From Roseicyclus sp. (lineage in GTDB: Bacteria; Pseudomonadota; Alphaproteobacteria; Rhodobacterales; Rhodobacteraceae): a stretch of DNA of 33,633 bases. The first letter of the stretch is position 1. Every line of letters begins with the position of its first letter. The translations under genes were made by a program, and so were the position numbers. The notes under the pieces were generated by a model that was given only the letters and a program-made list of their open reading frames with translations, had not been told where the DNA came from and made no database searches. Shown here in pieces: positions 1-7,442 of this stretch. The stretch is from positions 1 through 33,633 of the forward strand of contig JAESTV010000103.1 of assembly GCA_016763475.1 (NCBI GenBank), in the 5' to 3' direction.

Positions 1-1021
1 AACGTGCAATCAGGCCACGGTCAGCAACTTGTGGATGGGTCAGGATTTGCGGAACACTCAGGACCGGGCCTGCGGGAATGCCATTTGCATTGAGGGTCTC
101 AACCCAATGGGCCGCGGGTTTGGTGCCCAGCACAATTTCCAGCTCAGCCCGCAAAACGTGGCGGTTTGCCTTGCGGCCTTCGCGGGTGGTGAAGCGGCTA
201 TCTTGCAAAAGATCCCCGCGGTTAAGGAGGTTCGCCAACGCCTCCCACTGCTGATCTTTGTTGGCGGCGATATTCAGCGGCGCATCTAGCGCCTGGAAGG
301 TGCCCGAGGGCGCGGACGTGGGGTTTTCGTTGCCGTGGGCCTGGGGTGTAGCGCCGCCAATCAGGTGGTCAGAGACAACCCAGCCCATGGTCGCCAGCGT
401 CGCCTCCAGCATCGAAACGTCGATAAAGGTGCCGCGTGGGTTGGCGTTCAGGGCGGCGGTGATTGCCATGGCGGCGGTAAGGCCGCCGACGCTGTCGGAC
501 AGCGGAAAGCCAACGCGGGTTGGTGTGTCGCCATCCCCGGTGATCGACATCACCCCGGACGTGCCCTGGATGATCTGATCGTAAGCCGGGTTGCCTGCCC
601 ACGGGCCATCCTGCCCGAAGCCGGAGATGGCGCAATAGATCAGCGCCGGGTTCACGGCCCTCAGGGTGTCATAGCTGAGGCCAAGGCGCGCCATCACACC
701 GGGGCGGAAGTTCTCGACCAACACGTCAGAGGTTTTCACCAGCCGCTTGAGCGCGTCTTTTCCGGCCTCATGTTTGAGGTTCAGGGTCAGGCTTCGCTTG
801 CCCGCGTTCTGTGCAAGAAAACTGATGCCCATGGCGCGCTGGCTCAACTCAGGGGACGACCCCAGGGACCGCGCCAGATCACCCCGCCCCACAGCCTCCA
901 CCTTGATGACATCAGCGCCCATGTGCGCAAGCTGGTGGCAGGCGAACGGGCCCGCCAACACATTTGTCAGGTCCGCCACCCGCACCCCGGTCAGGGGTGC
1001 GGCATTCGGATCAATCGCCAT
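1..1021 (-). CDS. CaiB/BaiF-type (class III) CoA-transferase, 3' end outside the window
   Basis: Family III CoA-transferases move CoA between carboxylic acids in the cytoplasm. About 340 codons are present, reading from ATG at 1021 to the left edge with no stop; full members are about 390-400 residues. The N-terminus has the usual GVRVADLTNVLAGPFA segment, followed by GADVIKVE, LVENFRPGVMARLGL and YCAISGFGQDGPW. Asp148 in NPAYDQIIQG is the expected catalytic aspartate that forms the acyl anhydride. The ATG lies inside the last codons of tctA (11-base overlap), so translation is probably coupled to the transporter. The inference is that this enzyme activates the acid imported by TctCBA. Dicarboxylates such as itaconate, mesaconate or malate are possible donors or acceptors, but the sequence does not fix the substrate. 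The family call is firm. Confidence 0.9.
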   Translation of the reverse strand, partial: MAIDPNAAPLTGVRVADLTNVLAGPFACHQLAHMGADVIKVEAVGRGDLARSLGSSPELSQRAMGISFLAQNAGKRSLTLNLKHEAGKDALKRLVKTSDVLVENFRPGVMARLGLSYDTLRAVNPALIYCAISGFGQDGPWAGNPAYDQIIQGTSGVMSITGDGDTPTRVGFPLSDSVGGLTAAMAITAALNANPRGTFIDVSMLEATLATMGWVVSDHLIGGATPQAHGNENPTSAPSGTFQALDAPLNIAANKDQQWEALANLLNRGDLLQDSRFTTREGRKANRHVLRAELEIVLGTKPAAHWVETLNANGIPAGPVLSVPQILTHPQVADRGLIAR

Positions 1022-2537
1022 CAGCGACACCTTTGGCGCGGCTTCGCGCACGGGCGGCACGGTAGGTTGGCAACACCACCAGGATCGCCGCCAACACCAG
1101 CAATCCAAGGGTCATCGGGCGCTCCAGGATGAAGCCCAAACCTTGATACAGTTGCATCGAGCGCGAGAAATTATCCTCCAACATCGTGCCAAGGATGAAC
1201 CCGATCAGCAGCGGCGCCAGGGGGTAATCCGCGAACCGCAGGATTGTGGCAATCACGCCGAAACCCACCAGGATCAGCAACTCTGTCGCGTTGTTCTGGC
1301 CAATATATGCGCCCATCAGGGTAAAGAAGAAAATGAACGGGATCAGATAGTTGCGCGGGATAGAGAGGATTTTTGCGATGTAGGGGATCAATGGCAGGTT
1401 CAGCACCAGAAGCACCAGATTGCCAATATACATCGAGATGATCACAGCCCAGAAAACCTCCGGCTGGTCCACCATAAGGCGCGGACCGGGGGTGACGTTT
1501 AATGCAAGCAATGCACCCAGAAGGATTGCCGTGGTGCCTGATCCGGGGATGCCCAGCGTCAAGAGCGGCACAAACGATCCGGTACAGGCGGCGTTATTGG
1601 CGGCTTCCGGTGCAGCAAGGCCTTTGATCGAGCCTTTGCCGAATTCCGCCTGCTCCTCTTTGGTGGCGAGGTTACGTTCCACGGCGTACCCAAGAAACGA
1701 TGCAATCGTTGCGCCCGCACCCGGCAAGACGCCGATGAAGAAACCCTGGATCGACTGGCGGCCAATGACCGGAGCAATCGCCCGCGCTTCGGCCCTTGTG
1801 ATCCGCAGGTTTTCGATCTTGCCCGATTGGTTTCCGCCGCTTCCCTGCGCTGCCCGCATCGGGTTCATCACCAGGAACAAGGCTTCGGGCAAGGCAAACA
1901 TCGCCATCGCCAGCGTGATGAACGAAAAGCCGGATTGCAGGTCAAGGATACCTGCCGTGAAGCGCGGCATGGCGGCCAAAGCGCCTTCGCCAACCGTCGC
2001 CATCATCAGGCCCAAAAGCGTCATCATGACCGCTTTGCCGACTTGCCCCGTACCCGCGAAGGCCGCGATGGCGGACAGCCCGACAACCATCAGCGCGAAG
2101 TATTCGGCGGAGTGGAACAGCAACGCCACCGACGACAACATCGGTGCAAATACCATCAGAAGGATGGCGCCAATTGTGCCGCCCACAAAGCTGGAGATCG
2201 CGGCGATGGTCAGCGCTTTGCCCGCTTGGCCTTTTCGCGCCATGGGATAGCCATCAAACGCGGTGGCAACAGTGCCCGCGACCCCCGGCGCGTTCAGCAG
2301 GATCGAGGACGTGGAGCCGCCGAAAATGGCGCCATAATAAACCCCCGCCAGCAAGATCAGCGCAGCGGTGGGATCACCAAGCGTGATCGCGACGGGGATC
2401 ATGATGGCGATGATCGACATCGGGCCAAGGCCCGGAAGCATCCCGATGAATGTGCCGATGACACAGCCAAAAACGACCATACCAAGGTTAAACGGGTTAA
2501 TCGCCGTTTGCAGGCCAATCATAAGTCCTTCAAGCAT
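1011..2537 (-). CDS. tctA: Tripartite tricarboxylate transporter, large permease TctA
   Basis: This is the large membrane subunit (508 residues, about 12 hydrophobic segments) of a TctABC secondary transporter. It moves carboxylates delivered by the periplasmic TctC across the inner membrane. Family features are the N-terminal MLEGLMIGLQTAINPFNL, GMLPGLGPMSIIAIM, GAIFGGSTSSILLNAPGVAG, and the second-half repeat GVLPGAGATIASFLGYAVE with LLTLGIPGSGTTAILLGAL. The start is set at ATG 2537, next to a GGGG stretch just after the tctB stop. An upstream in-frame extension to 2606 would run through tctB and has no family counterpart. The 3' end overlaps the CoA-transferase start. Substrate specificity in this family cannot be read from the permease. 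Confidence 0.95.
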   Translation of the reverse strand: MLEGLMIGLQTAINPFNLGMVVFGCVIGTFIGMLPGLGPMSIIAIMIPVAITLGDPTAALILLAGVYYGAIFGGSTSSILLNAPGVAGTVATAFDGYPMARKGQAGKALTIAAISSFVGGTIGAILLMVFAPMLSSVALLFHSAEYFALMVVGLSAIAAFAGTGQVGKAVMMTLLGLMMATVGEGALAAMPRFTAGILDLQSGFSFITLAMAMFALPEALFLVMNPMRAAQGSGGNQSGKIENLRITRAEARAIAPVIGRQSIQGFFIGVLPGAGATIASFLGYAVERNLATKEEQAEFGKGSIKGLAAPEAANNAACTGSFVPLLTLGIPGSGTTAILLGALLALNVTPGPRLMVDQPEVFWAVIISMYIGNLVLLVLNLPLIPYIAKILSIPRNYLIPFIFFFTLMGAYIGQNNATELLILVGFGVIATILRFADYPLAPLLIGFILGTMLEDNFSRSMQLYQGLGFILERPMTLGLLVLAAILVVLPTYRAARARSRAKGVADGD

Positions 2538-2550
2538 GTCGTAGGTCCCC

Positions 2551-3042
2551 TTACGCCAGGAAGAACGGCCAAGGCCGCAGGAAAATGCCAAGAACCTGTT
2601 GCACAAGGTACCAGACGATGAAGGTGGCCGATGCGGCCACAGGGATCAGGATATGGAACTTGCGTTCCCCCAGGATCGTTGCACCCAGGGTCAGGAATAG
2701 AATTGTCGCGGCGACAAACCCGATGGGGCGCAGGGCCAGCGCATAGGCAACCATCAGGACCAGCAGACCAACAGCCGCCCAGGTGTTGTACTGGCCGAGG
2801 CGGCGGTAATTGATGTCGGTGGCGGAGGGCTCTTTTTCGCCGTCCTGCTTCTCCAGACCCAGCAAGACAATCAGTCCGACAATGATGCCGGCGATGCTGA
2901 GGATCTTCGGGAAGGTTGAGGGCCAAACCGGGTTACGCTGCATAAACGGCGGCAGAAGCTGGTCCATCGTGAAAAATGCCGCGTAGCCGTAGATGCAGCA
3001 CATAGCCACAAAAATCAGCGCGATCCAACGATCAAGCGCCAT
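2551..3042 (-). CDS. tctB: Tripartite tricarboxylate transporter, small permease TctB
   Basis: This is the small membrane subunit (163 residues) that partners TctA. Hydrophobic segments lie at roughly residues 7-27, 47-63, 88-108 and 110-155, giving the four-helix pattern of TctB, with a charged linker (EKQDGEKEPSATD) between helices 2 and 3. The ATG at 3042 follows a strong GGGAGGGG ribosome site. The stop is 13 bases before the tctA start. TctB is poorly conserved in sequence, so the call rests on size, topology and position between tctC and tctA. That order (C-B-A) is the usual one for these operons. Confidence 0.92.
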   Translation of the reverse strand: MALDRWIALIFVAMCCIYGYAAFFTMDQLLPPFMQRNPVWPSTFPKILSIAGIIVGLIVLLGLEKQDGEKEPSATDINYRRLGQYNTWAAVGLLVLMVAYALALRPIGFVAATILFLTLGATILGERKFHILIPVAASATFIVWYLVQQVLGIFLRPWPFFLA

Positions 3043-3083
3043 GGCGTCCCCTCCCCTGAAATGTCGTGTTTGGTGTTTTTGTG

Positions 3084-3163
3084 GGCTGGCCCCGGAGTGT
3101 CGGGACCAGCCAGGTTTGCGCCCGAGTGCGTCTTATGGAAACCTGCGGTTTGACGACCGCAGG
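3084..3163 (-). terminator. Two hairpins in the tctC-tctB gap (probable partial terminator / mRNA stabiliser)
   Basis: The 160-base gap between tctC and tctB holds two inverted repeats. One at 3142-3163 is perfect: CCTGCGGT, a 6-base loop, ACCGCAGG. On the transcribed strand it is followed by TTTCC. The second, at 3084-3111, pairs GGCTGG with CCAGCC and CCCG with CGGG, with one mismatch. Neither has a long U tract, so full termination is unlikely. The placement, after the binding-protein gene and before the membrane genes, matches the common arrangement that keeps TctC more abundant than TctAB. That role is inferred. Confidence 0.5.
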
Positions 3164-3202
3164 CTCCAACTGTCAGCACAGGTTGGCAAATCTCTCAGGT
3201 TT

Positions 3203-4177
3203 TCAGAGGAACCCAAGCGTCCGCATCAGATCACCGATGACCTGCTCCTGGTTCTCCAGGAAGGTCTGGAAATCGTCACCCTCGTTGTGGATGTTGACCC
3301 AACCGTTGCGCGCACGTACGGCTTCCCATTCTTCGGTCTCATACATCGCCGCAAGTGCGCCGCGCATGGCGGCGACTGTGTCATCGTCCAGACCCGGAGC
3401 TGCGAAGAAGCCGCGCCAGTTGACAAATTCCACGTCGATACCCTGCTCACCCATTGTCGGCGCGTCAGAGCCTTCGATACGGGCAGGTGCGGTCACGCCA
3501 AGAATGCGGACTTCACCTTGATCGGCCAGAACCACAGCTTCGGAGAAGCCGGTGGACAACGCCTGAATCTCACCCGACAGCAGCGCCGCCATGGCCGCGC
3601 CACCTGCGTCGTAAGGGATGTAGTTGAAGCCAGTGGGATCTTCACCCGCCGCCTGCATCACCATCGCCGCAACCAGGTGGTCAAGACCACCGGGAACCGA
3701 GCCGCCGCCAACAGCGAAAGATGTGGCGTCAGTCTGATACGCGGCGATAAGGCCGGGCATATCGGCAATCTCGCTATCGGCAGGCACAACAAATGCAGCG
3801 TAGTCACCAATGGTGCCCGCAACCAGTGTCAGGTCCCGGAAGCTCTGCGGGAAAACACCGGTGAGCGAGCGGATCACAATGGGGGTGGAATTCACCATCA
3901 TCGTGGTGCCCAGGCTCTCGGCATTTTCGATCATGTGGGCAATCGCCACACCACCGCCACCACCGGACATGTTCTCATAAGACGCAGTGCCCACAAGGCC
4001 TGCTTCTGTCAGCGCCTCTCCGGTACCACGTGCGGTTCCGTCCCAACCACCACCGGCACCGCCGGGGATCAGGAAATGCAATTCGTCCAGCATCTGGTGG
4101 CCATCGGCCTGCGCTGTACCCGAAAATGCTACCATTGCGGCAGCTGCGGTCATCATAACCCGGCGGGTCAGTTTCAT
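3203..4177 (-). CDS. tctC: Tripartite tricarboxylate transporter substrate-binding protein TctC (Bug family)
   Basis: This is the periplasmic receptor of the TctABC system, 324 residues, the normal length for Bug proteins. Residues 1-24 form a signal peptide with twin Arg near the start, a hydrophobic core and cleavage after AQA. The mature part opens with LHFLIPGGAGGGWDGTAR, the Bug loop that contacts the ligand carboxylate. It continues with NMSGGGGGVAIAHM and ends with a typical MRTLGFL-like tail. ATG 4177 is chosen because it has GGAGG nine bases upstream; the longer frame from 4225 adds a hydrophilic leader before the signal peptide. It is divergent from tctDE, which probably controls it. 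The ligand is likely a di- or tricarboxylate but cannot be specified. Confidence 0.94.
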   Translation of the reverse strand: MKLTRRVMMTAAAAMVAFSGTAQADGHQMLDELHFLIPGGAGGGWDGTARGTGEALTEAGLVGTASYENMSGGGGGVAIAHMIENAESLGTTMMVNSTPIVIRSLTGVFPQSFRDLTLVAGTIGDYAAFVVPADSEIADMPGLIAAYQTDATSFAVGGGSVPGGLDHLVAAMVMQAAGEDPTGFNYIPYDAGGAAMAALLSGEIQALSTGFSEAVVLADQGEVRILGVTAPARIEGSDAPTMGEQGIDVEFVNWRGFFAAPGLDDDTVAAMRGALAAMYETEEWEAVRARNGWVNIHNEGDDFQTFLENQEQVIGDLMRTLGFL

Positions 4178-4278
4178 CGGTCGTTCCTCCCATTTGACAG
4201 GCGATCGTCCGCCGCCCATGTTCACATGCTTACATTTGAAGCTGACAGAAGCCTGACACGTGTAGGAGTTTGGACGCG
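4178..4278. promoter_or_regulatory. Divergent tctC / tctD promoter region with TctD-like direct repeats
   Basis: This 101-base divergent spacer must hold the promoters for both tctCBA and tctDE. CTGACA occurs at 4242-4247 and again at 4253-4258, exactly 11 bases (one helical turn) apart. That is the layout expected for dimeric OmpR-class regulators. A related TTTGACAG sits at 4193-4200, near the tctC start. A 12-base palindrome, CATGT TC ACATG, lies at 4217-4228. The repeats are visible in the sequence; assigning them to TctD is inference. Confidence 0.45.
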
Positions 4279-4938
4279 ATGCGGTTCTTACTTGTTGAAG
4301 ACAATGTAGAATTAGCCGATGCCGTGGTGCAGCGGTTGGGACTGGATGGCCACGCTGTGGACCATGCGGGCACGTTGGCGGCGGCTGAGGATTGGCTGGC
4401 CGTGGCCGAATATGACCTGATTCTTCTGGACGTCATGTTGCCTGACGGCGACGGGCGCGACTTCCTGGCCCGCAAGCGCGATCATCTGGAGACGCCGGTT
4501 ATTGTTTTGACCGCCCGTTCGCAAATTTCCGACCGTGTTGGCGCGTTGGATCAGGGGGCCGATGATTACATCACAAAACCCTTCGATTTCAGTGAACTGG
4601 AAGCCCGTTGCCGCGCGGTTCTGCGCCGCCGGGGTGGGGCCGCCAAGAATGAAGTGGCATTGGGGGACGCCGTGTTTGACCCAACCGCAGGCACATTGCG
4701 CTACGGCGACGAGGTCCTGATGTTGCGCAACCGCGAAATCCGGCTGCTGGAGGTGTTCGCACGTAACCCCGGCCATATCCTGTCGAAATCCCAACTGATG
4801 GACCGGCTGTTTAGCCGCGACGCCGACGTCACGGAGAACGCAATTGAGGTGTATGTGGGCCGGTTGCGCAAGAAACTCGACGGGGTTGGTGTGCGGATCG
4901 AGACCGTACGCGGCCTGGGTTACCGGATGAGCACATGA
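4279..4938 (+). CDS. tctD: OmpR-class response regulator TctD
   Basis: This is a DNA-binding response regulator of 219 residues. The receiver domain (1-115) has acidic pocket E7/D8, phospho-acceptor D51 in LILLDVMLP, T78 and K100 in YITKPFD. The winged-helix output domain (about 125-218) has the usual REIRLLEVFARNPGHILSK, IEVYVGRLRKKLD and VRGLGYRM segments. ATG 4279 is chosen because AGGAG lies 10 bases upstream; an in-frame TTG at 4270 is too close to that site. The stop overlaps the tctE start by ATGA. The pairing with a sensor kinase next to tctCBA matches the known TctD-TctE control of tricarboxylate transport, so it most likely activates tctC transcription. Confidence 0.93.
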   Translation: MRFLLVEDNVELADAVVQRLGLDGHAVDHAGTLAAAEDWLAVAEYDLILLDVMLPDGDGRDFLARKRDHLETPVIVLTARSQISDRVGALDQGADDYITKPFDFSELEARCRAVLRRRGGAAKNEVALGDAVFDPTAGTLRYGDEVLMLRNREIRLLEVFARNPGHILSKSQLMDRLFSRDADVTENAIEVYVGRLRKKLDGVGVRIETVRGLGYRMST

Positions 4939-6305
4939 GTGTTCTCGAGACCTGGCCCATAGCGCGCAAACTGACGTTGTTCCTTGCCGCCATCGTGGCG
5001 CTTCTGGCGCTGGTCAGTTGGGGTATGGTCACCAGTTTCGCCCGGGAAGCGGCGGGGCGCACGCAGGACAATATCCTTGCGGCCTCAGCCACATCGATTG
5101 CGGAAACCCTGCGATCTGAGGGCGGACAGGTGCGGCTGGAACTGCCCTACGCCGCGTTCTCGATGCTTGGGGCAATCAGCGAAGATCGGGTGTTCCACCG
5201 GGTGGCGGCGGGTGATGAGGTGCTGACCGGATACGCCGATCTGCAAGGGCCGGAGGTCTCCCCCGGTGAGGTGCGCTTCGCCACCCTGCCCTACCGCGAC
5301 ACCTCGGTTCGGGTGGTGAGTGTGATGCGGGTGATCCTCAGTGACGGCGAGGCCGTGCCGATCACCGTAACCCTCGCGCAAACCCGCGACGGCGTTTTGG
5401 GCATCGCGGCGGGCCTGTCGCGGCAGGCGGCAGTGTTGTCGGTGGGTGTATTTTTGTTGGCGGTCGGCCTGTCAGCCGTCGCGGTGCGCGCCTCTTTGCG
5501 GCCCCTCAACACCATGGCACAGTTTGTGGCGGCTCGGGGCCCGTCGGACTTGCGCCCGTTTCGCCGTCGCGGGCCGCCGGAACTGATGCCGTTGGTCAGC
5601 GCTTTGAACCGCCTGATGGACCGCCTCGGCGCCTCGATCCGCAGATCAGAGGATTTCATCGCCGAAGCCGCGCACCGGGTCCGCACACCTTTGGCTGTGG
5701 TCCGCGCCCAGGCCGAGATTGCGCTGCACTCGGTGGAGGAGGAGACCCAGAAGCAGACACTGCGCCGGGTGACCCGGGCCGTGGATGATAGCTCACGTTC
5801 AGCGTCGCAATTGCTGGATCATGCCATGGTTGCGTTCCGGGCTGACAATCTGGCGCGTGCGCGGGTGGACCTGCCCGCGCTGGCTGCATCGGTGGTGGAG
5901 GCCCTGCGCCCCACGGCTGAGATGAAGGACATCGACATTGCGTTGTCCCTGTCAGATGCAGACGTCGAAGGTGACGCGATCCTGCTGCAAAATGCCCTGC
6001 GCAACGTGTTGGACAACGCGATCAAATATTCCCCCGCTGAAACCACCGTGCGCCTGTCCGTCAGCAATGGCGGCGGCGAGGCGCGAATGATTGTGCGGGA
6101 CGAGGGGCCGGGGTTCGGCGACGGCCCTGCCGCGCACCTGACCGAACGGTTTCGCCGTGGGGAAAAGGTGGAAGGGATTGTCGGCTCGGGCCTTGGGCTG
6201 ACCATCGCCGAGGAGGCCCTGCGCGCCCATGGCGGGCGGCTTGAACTGGGCCAGTCAACAGAAGGAAGCGGCGCATGCGTTTGGCTTATCTTGCCTGCGG
6301 CCTGA
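4935..6305 (+). CDS. tctE: Sensor histidine kinase TctE
   Basis: This is an inner-membrane sensor kinase of 456 residues that should phosphorylate TctD. Hydrophobic segments at about 12-34 and 165-185 flank a periplasmic domain of about 130 residues. A HAMP linker (about 186-238) follows. The DHp helix carries phospho-acceptor H247 in AEAAHRVRTPL, a variant of the usual H-x-L-R-T-P. The ATPase domain shows the N box (NALRNVLDNAIKYS), DEGPGFGD and GSGLGLTIAEEAL. It is translationally coupled to tctD (ATGA) and overlaps the next gene by 31 bases. The whole tctD-tctE-binding-protein set is therefore one operon. Confidence 0.93.
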   Translation: MSVLETWPIARKLTLFLAAIVALLALVSWGMVTSFAREAAGRTQDNILAASATSIAETLRSEGGQVRLELPYAAFSMLGAISEDRVFHRVAAGDEVLTGYADLQGPEVSPGEVRFATLPYRDTSVRVVSVMRVILSDGEAVPITVTLAQTRDGVLGIAAGLSRQAAVLSVGVFLLAVGLSAVAVRASLRPLNTMAQFVAARGPSDLRPFRRRGPPELMPLVSALNRLMDRLGASIRRSEDFIAEAAHRVRTPLAVVRAQAEIALHSVEEETQKQTLRRVTRAVDDSSRSASQLLDHAMVAFRADNLARARVDLPALAASVVEALRPTAEMKDIDIALSLSDADVEGDAILLQNALRNVLDNAIKYSPAETTVRLSVSNGGGEARMIVRDEGPGFGDGPAAHLTERFRRGEKVEGIVGSGLGLTIAEEALRAHGGRLELGQSTEGSGACVWLILPAA

Positions 6306-7306
6306 TCCTGTCGGCTTTGGCCAGCATGGCCACTGCGCAGGACTATGAGATCGAAGACCGCCGTGCCTATCCCGGCACGGGCGCCGCGATCCTGCGGGTG
6401 ATTTCCACCGCTGATCTGGACGTGTTTGAGCCGTTCTTGCTACGTTTTCAGGCAGATAACCCAGAGGTTGGGATTGATTATGTCACTGCCTCTTCCGCTG
6501 AGGTGAACCGTGCCATTCGCGGTGGGGCGGTGTTTGATCTGGCGCTCTCATCCGCGATGGATCTGCAATTCACGCTTGCCAATGACGGCTATGCTCAAAG
6601 CTATCGCAGCGGCGTCACAGATACCCTTCCCGATTGGGCGCGATGGAACGACCAACTGTTTGCCTTCACCGCAGAGCCCGCCGTTATCGTGATTAATCAG
6701 GCACATTTTGTGGGCCTTGTGTTACCCCACACCCGCGCCGAACTGGTGACGCTGCTGCGTGACAACCCGGATCGGTTTTCGGGGCGACTTGGCACCTACG
6801 ATCTGCGTGCCTCTGGCCTCGGCTACCTGTTCGCCACCCAAGAGGCGCGATCATCGGATGCTTATTGGCGGCTGACGGAAGTCATGGGGCGCCTCGACGC
6901 GCGGCTTTATTGCTGCTCTTCGCAGATGATTGATGATGTGGCGGCGGGGGAATTGGCGTTGGCCTACAATGTCCTCGGCTCTTACGCCCAACAGCGGCTG
7001 GATCGCGATGAGGGCCTCACCATCCTGCCGCTTGAGGATTTCGCCAACGTCATGTTGCGCACGGCGCTGATCCCCGCAACAGCGGTTGAGGTTGATGCCG
7101 CCGGTGCAATGCTGGACGCGCTGTTGCGGGAAGGGATGGGCCAGGGCACGGCAGAGCCGGTGCTGCCGCCCCTGCAATCACGAGGCGAGGCGGATCAATC
7201 CCCCTTCGGTCCAATCCGCCTTGGTCCGGCACTGATGGTTTATCTGGACCGCCTGAACCGCGAGAGTTTTCTGGAGGCGTGGGACGCCGCGATGGTCCAG
7301 CAGTAA
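6275..7306 (+). CDS. Periplasmic substrate-binding protein linked to TctDE (Fe3+/AfuA-like fold)
   Basis: This is a predicted periplasmic binding protein of 343 residues. It has a signal peptide at 1-21 (cleavage after MATA) and then an extracellular solute-binding domain of the type usually found with iron or small-anion ABC importers (VISTADLDVFEPFLLRFQADNPEVGIDYV, then AVFDLALSSAMDLQFTLANDGYAQSY). AAGGAAG lies 7 bases before the ATG, inside tctE. No ABC permease or ATPase accompanies it, and the overlap with tctE argues for a joint role. It may present a ligand to the sensor domain of TctE. It is not the Bug-type TctC. An adjacent Cys pair occurs in RLYCCSSQM. The binding-protein call is good; the sensory role is inferred. 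Confidence 0.82.
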   Translation: MRLAYLACGLILSALASMATAQDYEIEDRRAYPGTGAAILRVISTADLDVFEPFLLRFQADNPEVGIDYVTASSAEVNRAIRGGAVFDLALSSAMDLQFTLANDGYAQSYRSGVTDTLPDWARWNDQLFAFTAEPAVIVINQAHFVGLVLPHTRAELVTLLRDNPDRFSGRLGTYDLRASGLGYLFATQEARSSDAYWRLTEVMGRLDARLYCCSSQMIDDVAAGELALAYNVLGSYAQQRLDRDEGLTILPLEDFANVMLRTALIPATAVEVDAAGAMLDALLREGMGQGTAEPVLPPLQSRGEADQSPFGPIRLGPALMVYLDRLNRESFLEAWDAAMVQQ

Positions 7307-7414
7307 CCCGCCCTTCGGCGTGATGGTCCAGCAGTAACCCGCCCTTCGGCGTGATGGTCCAGCAGTAACCCGCCCTTCGGCGTGAGGGCTCAACAGTGAC
7401 GCGCCCTACGGCCC
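7291..7414. repeat. 31-bp tandem repeat across the stop codon of the TctDE-linked binding protein
   Basis: Three exact head-to-tail copies of a 31-base unit lie at 7291-7321, 7322-7352 and 7353-7383. A diverged fourth copy covers 7384-7414, and a fragment (AACCCGCCCTTC) lies further on, near 7428. The first copy begins inside the CDS and carries its last codons and TAA. Each unit contains a short hairpin, CGCC CTTC GGCG. The array fills the junction between the binding-protein gene and convergent putA. Because 31 is not a multiple of three, extra copies do not extend the protein. Confidence 0.95.
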
Positions 7415-7442
7415 TTCCATACAGGAACCCGCCCTTCCCCCC

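Noticed and set aside
335-2621. Several long plus-strand frames opposite tctA and the CoA-transferase
   Set aside because: All are shadows of well-supported minus-strand genes and have no ribosome sites or recognisable motifs.
2993-4309. A 438-codon plus-strand frame
   Set aside because: It is antisense to tctC and runs through the tctC-tctD promoter region; its His/Arg/Cys-rich translation resembles no protein.
7291-7383. CRISPR array
   Set aside because: The 31-base units are directly adjacent with no spacers, and no cas gene is present.
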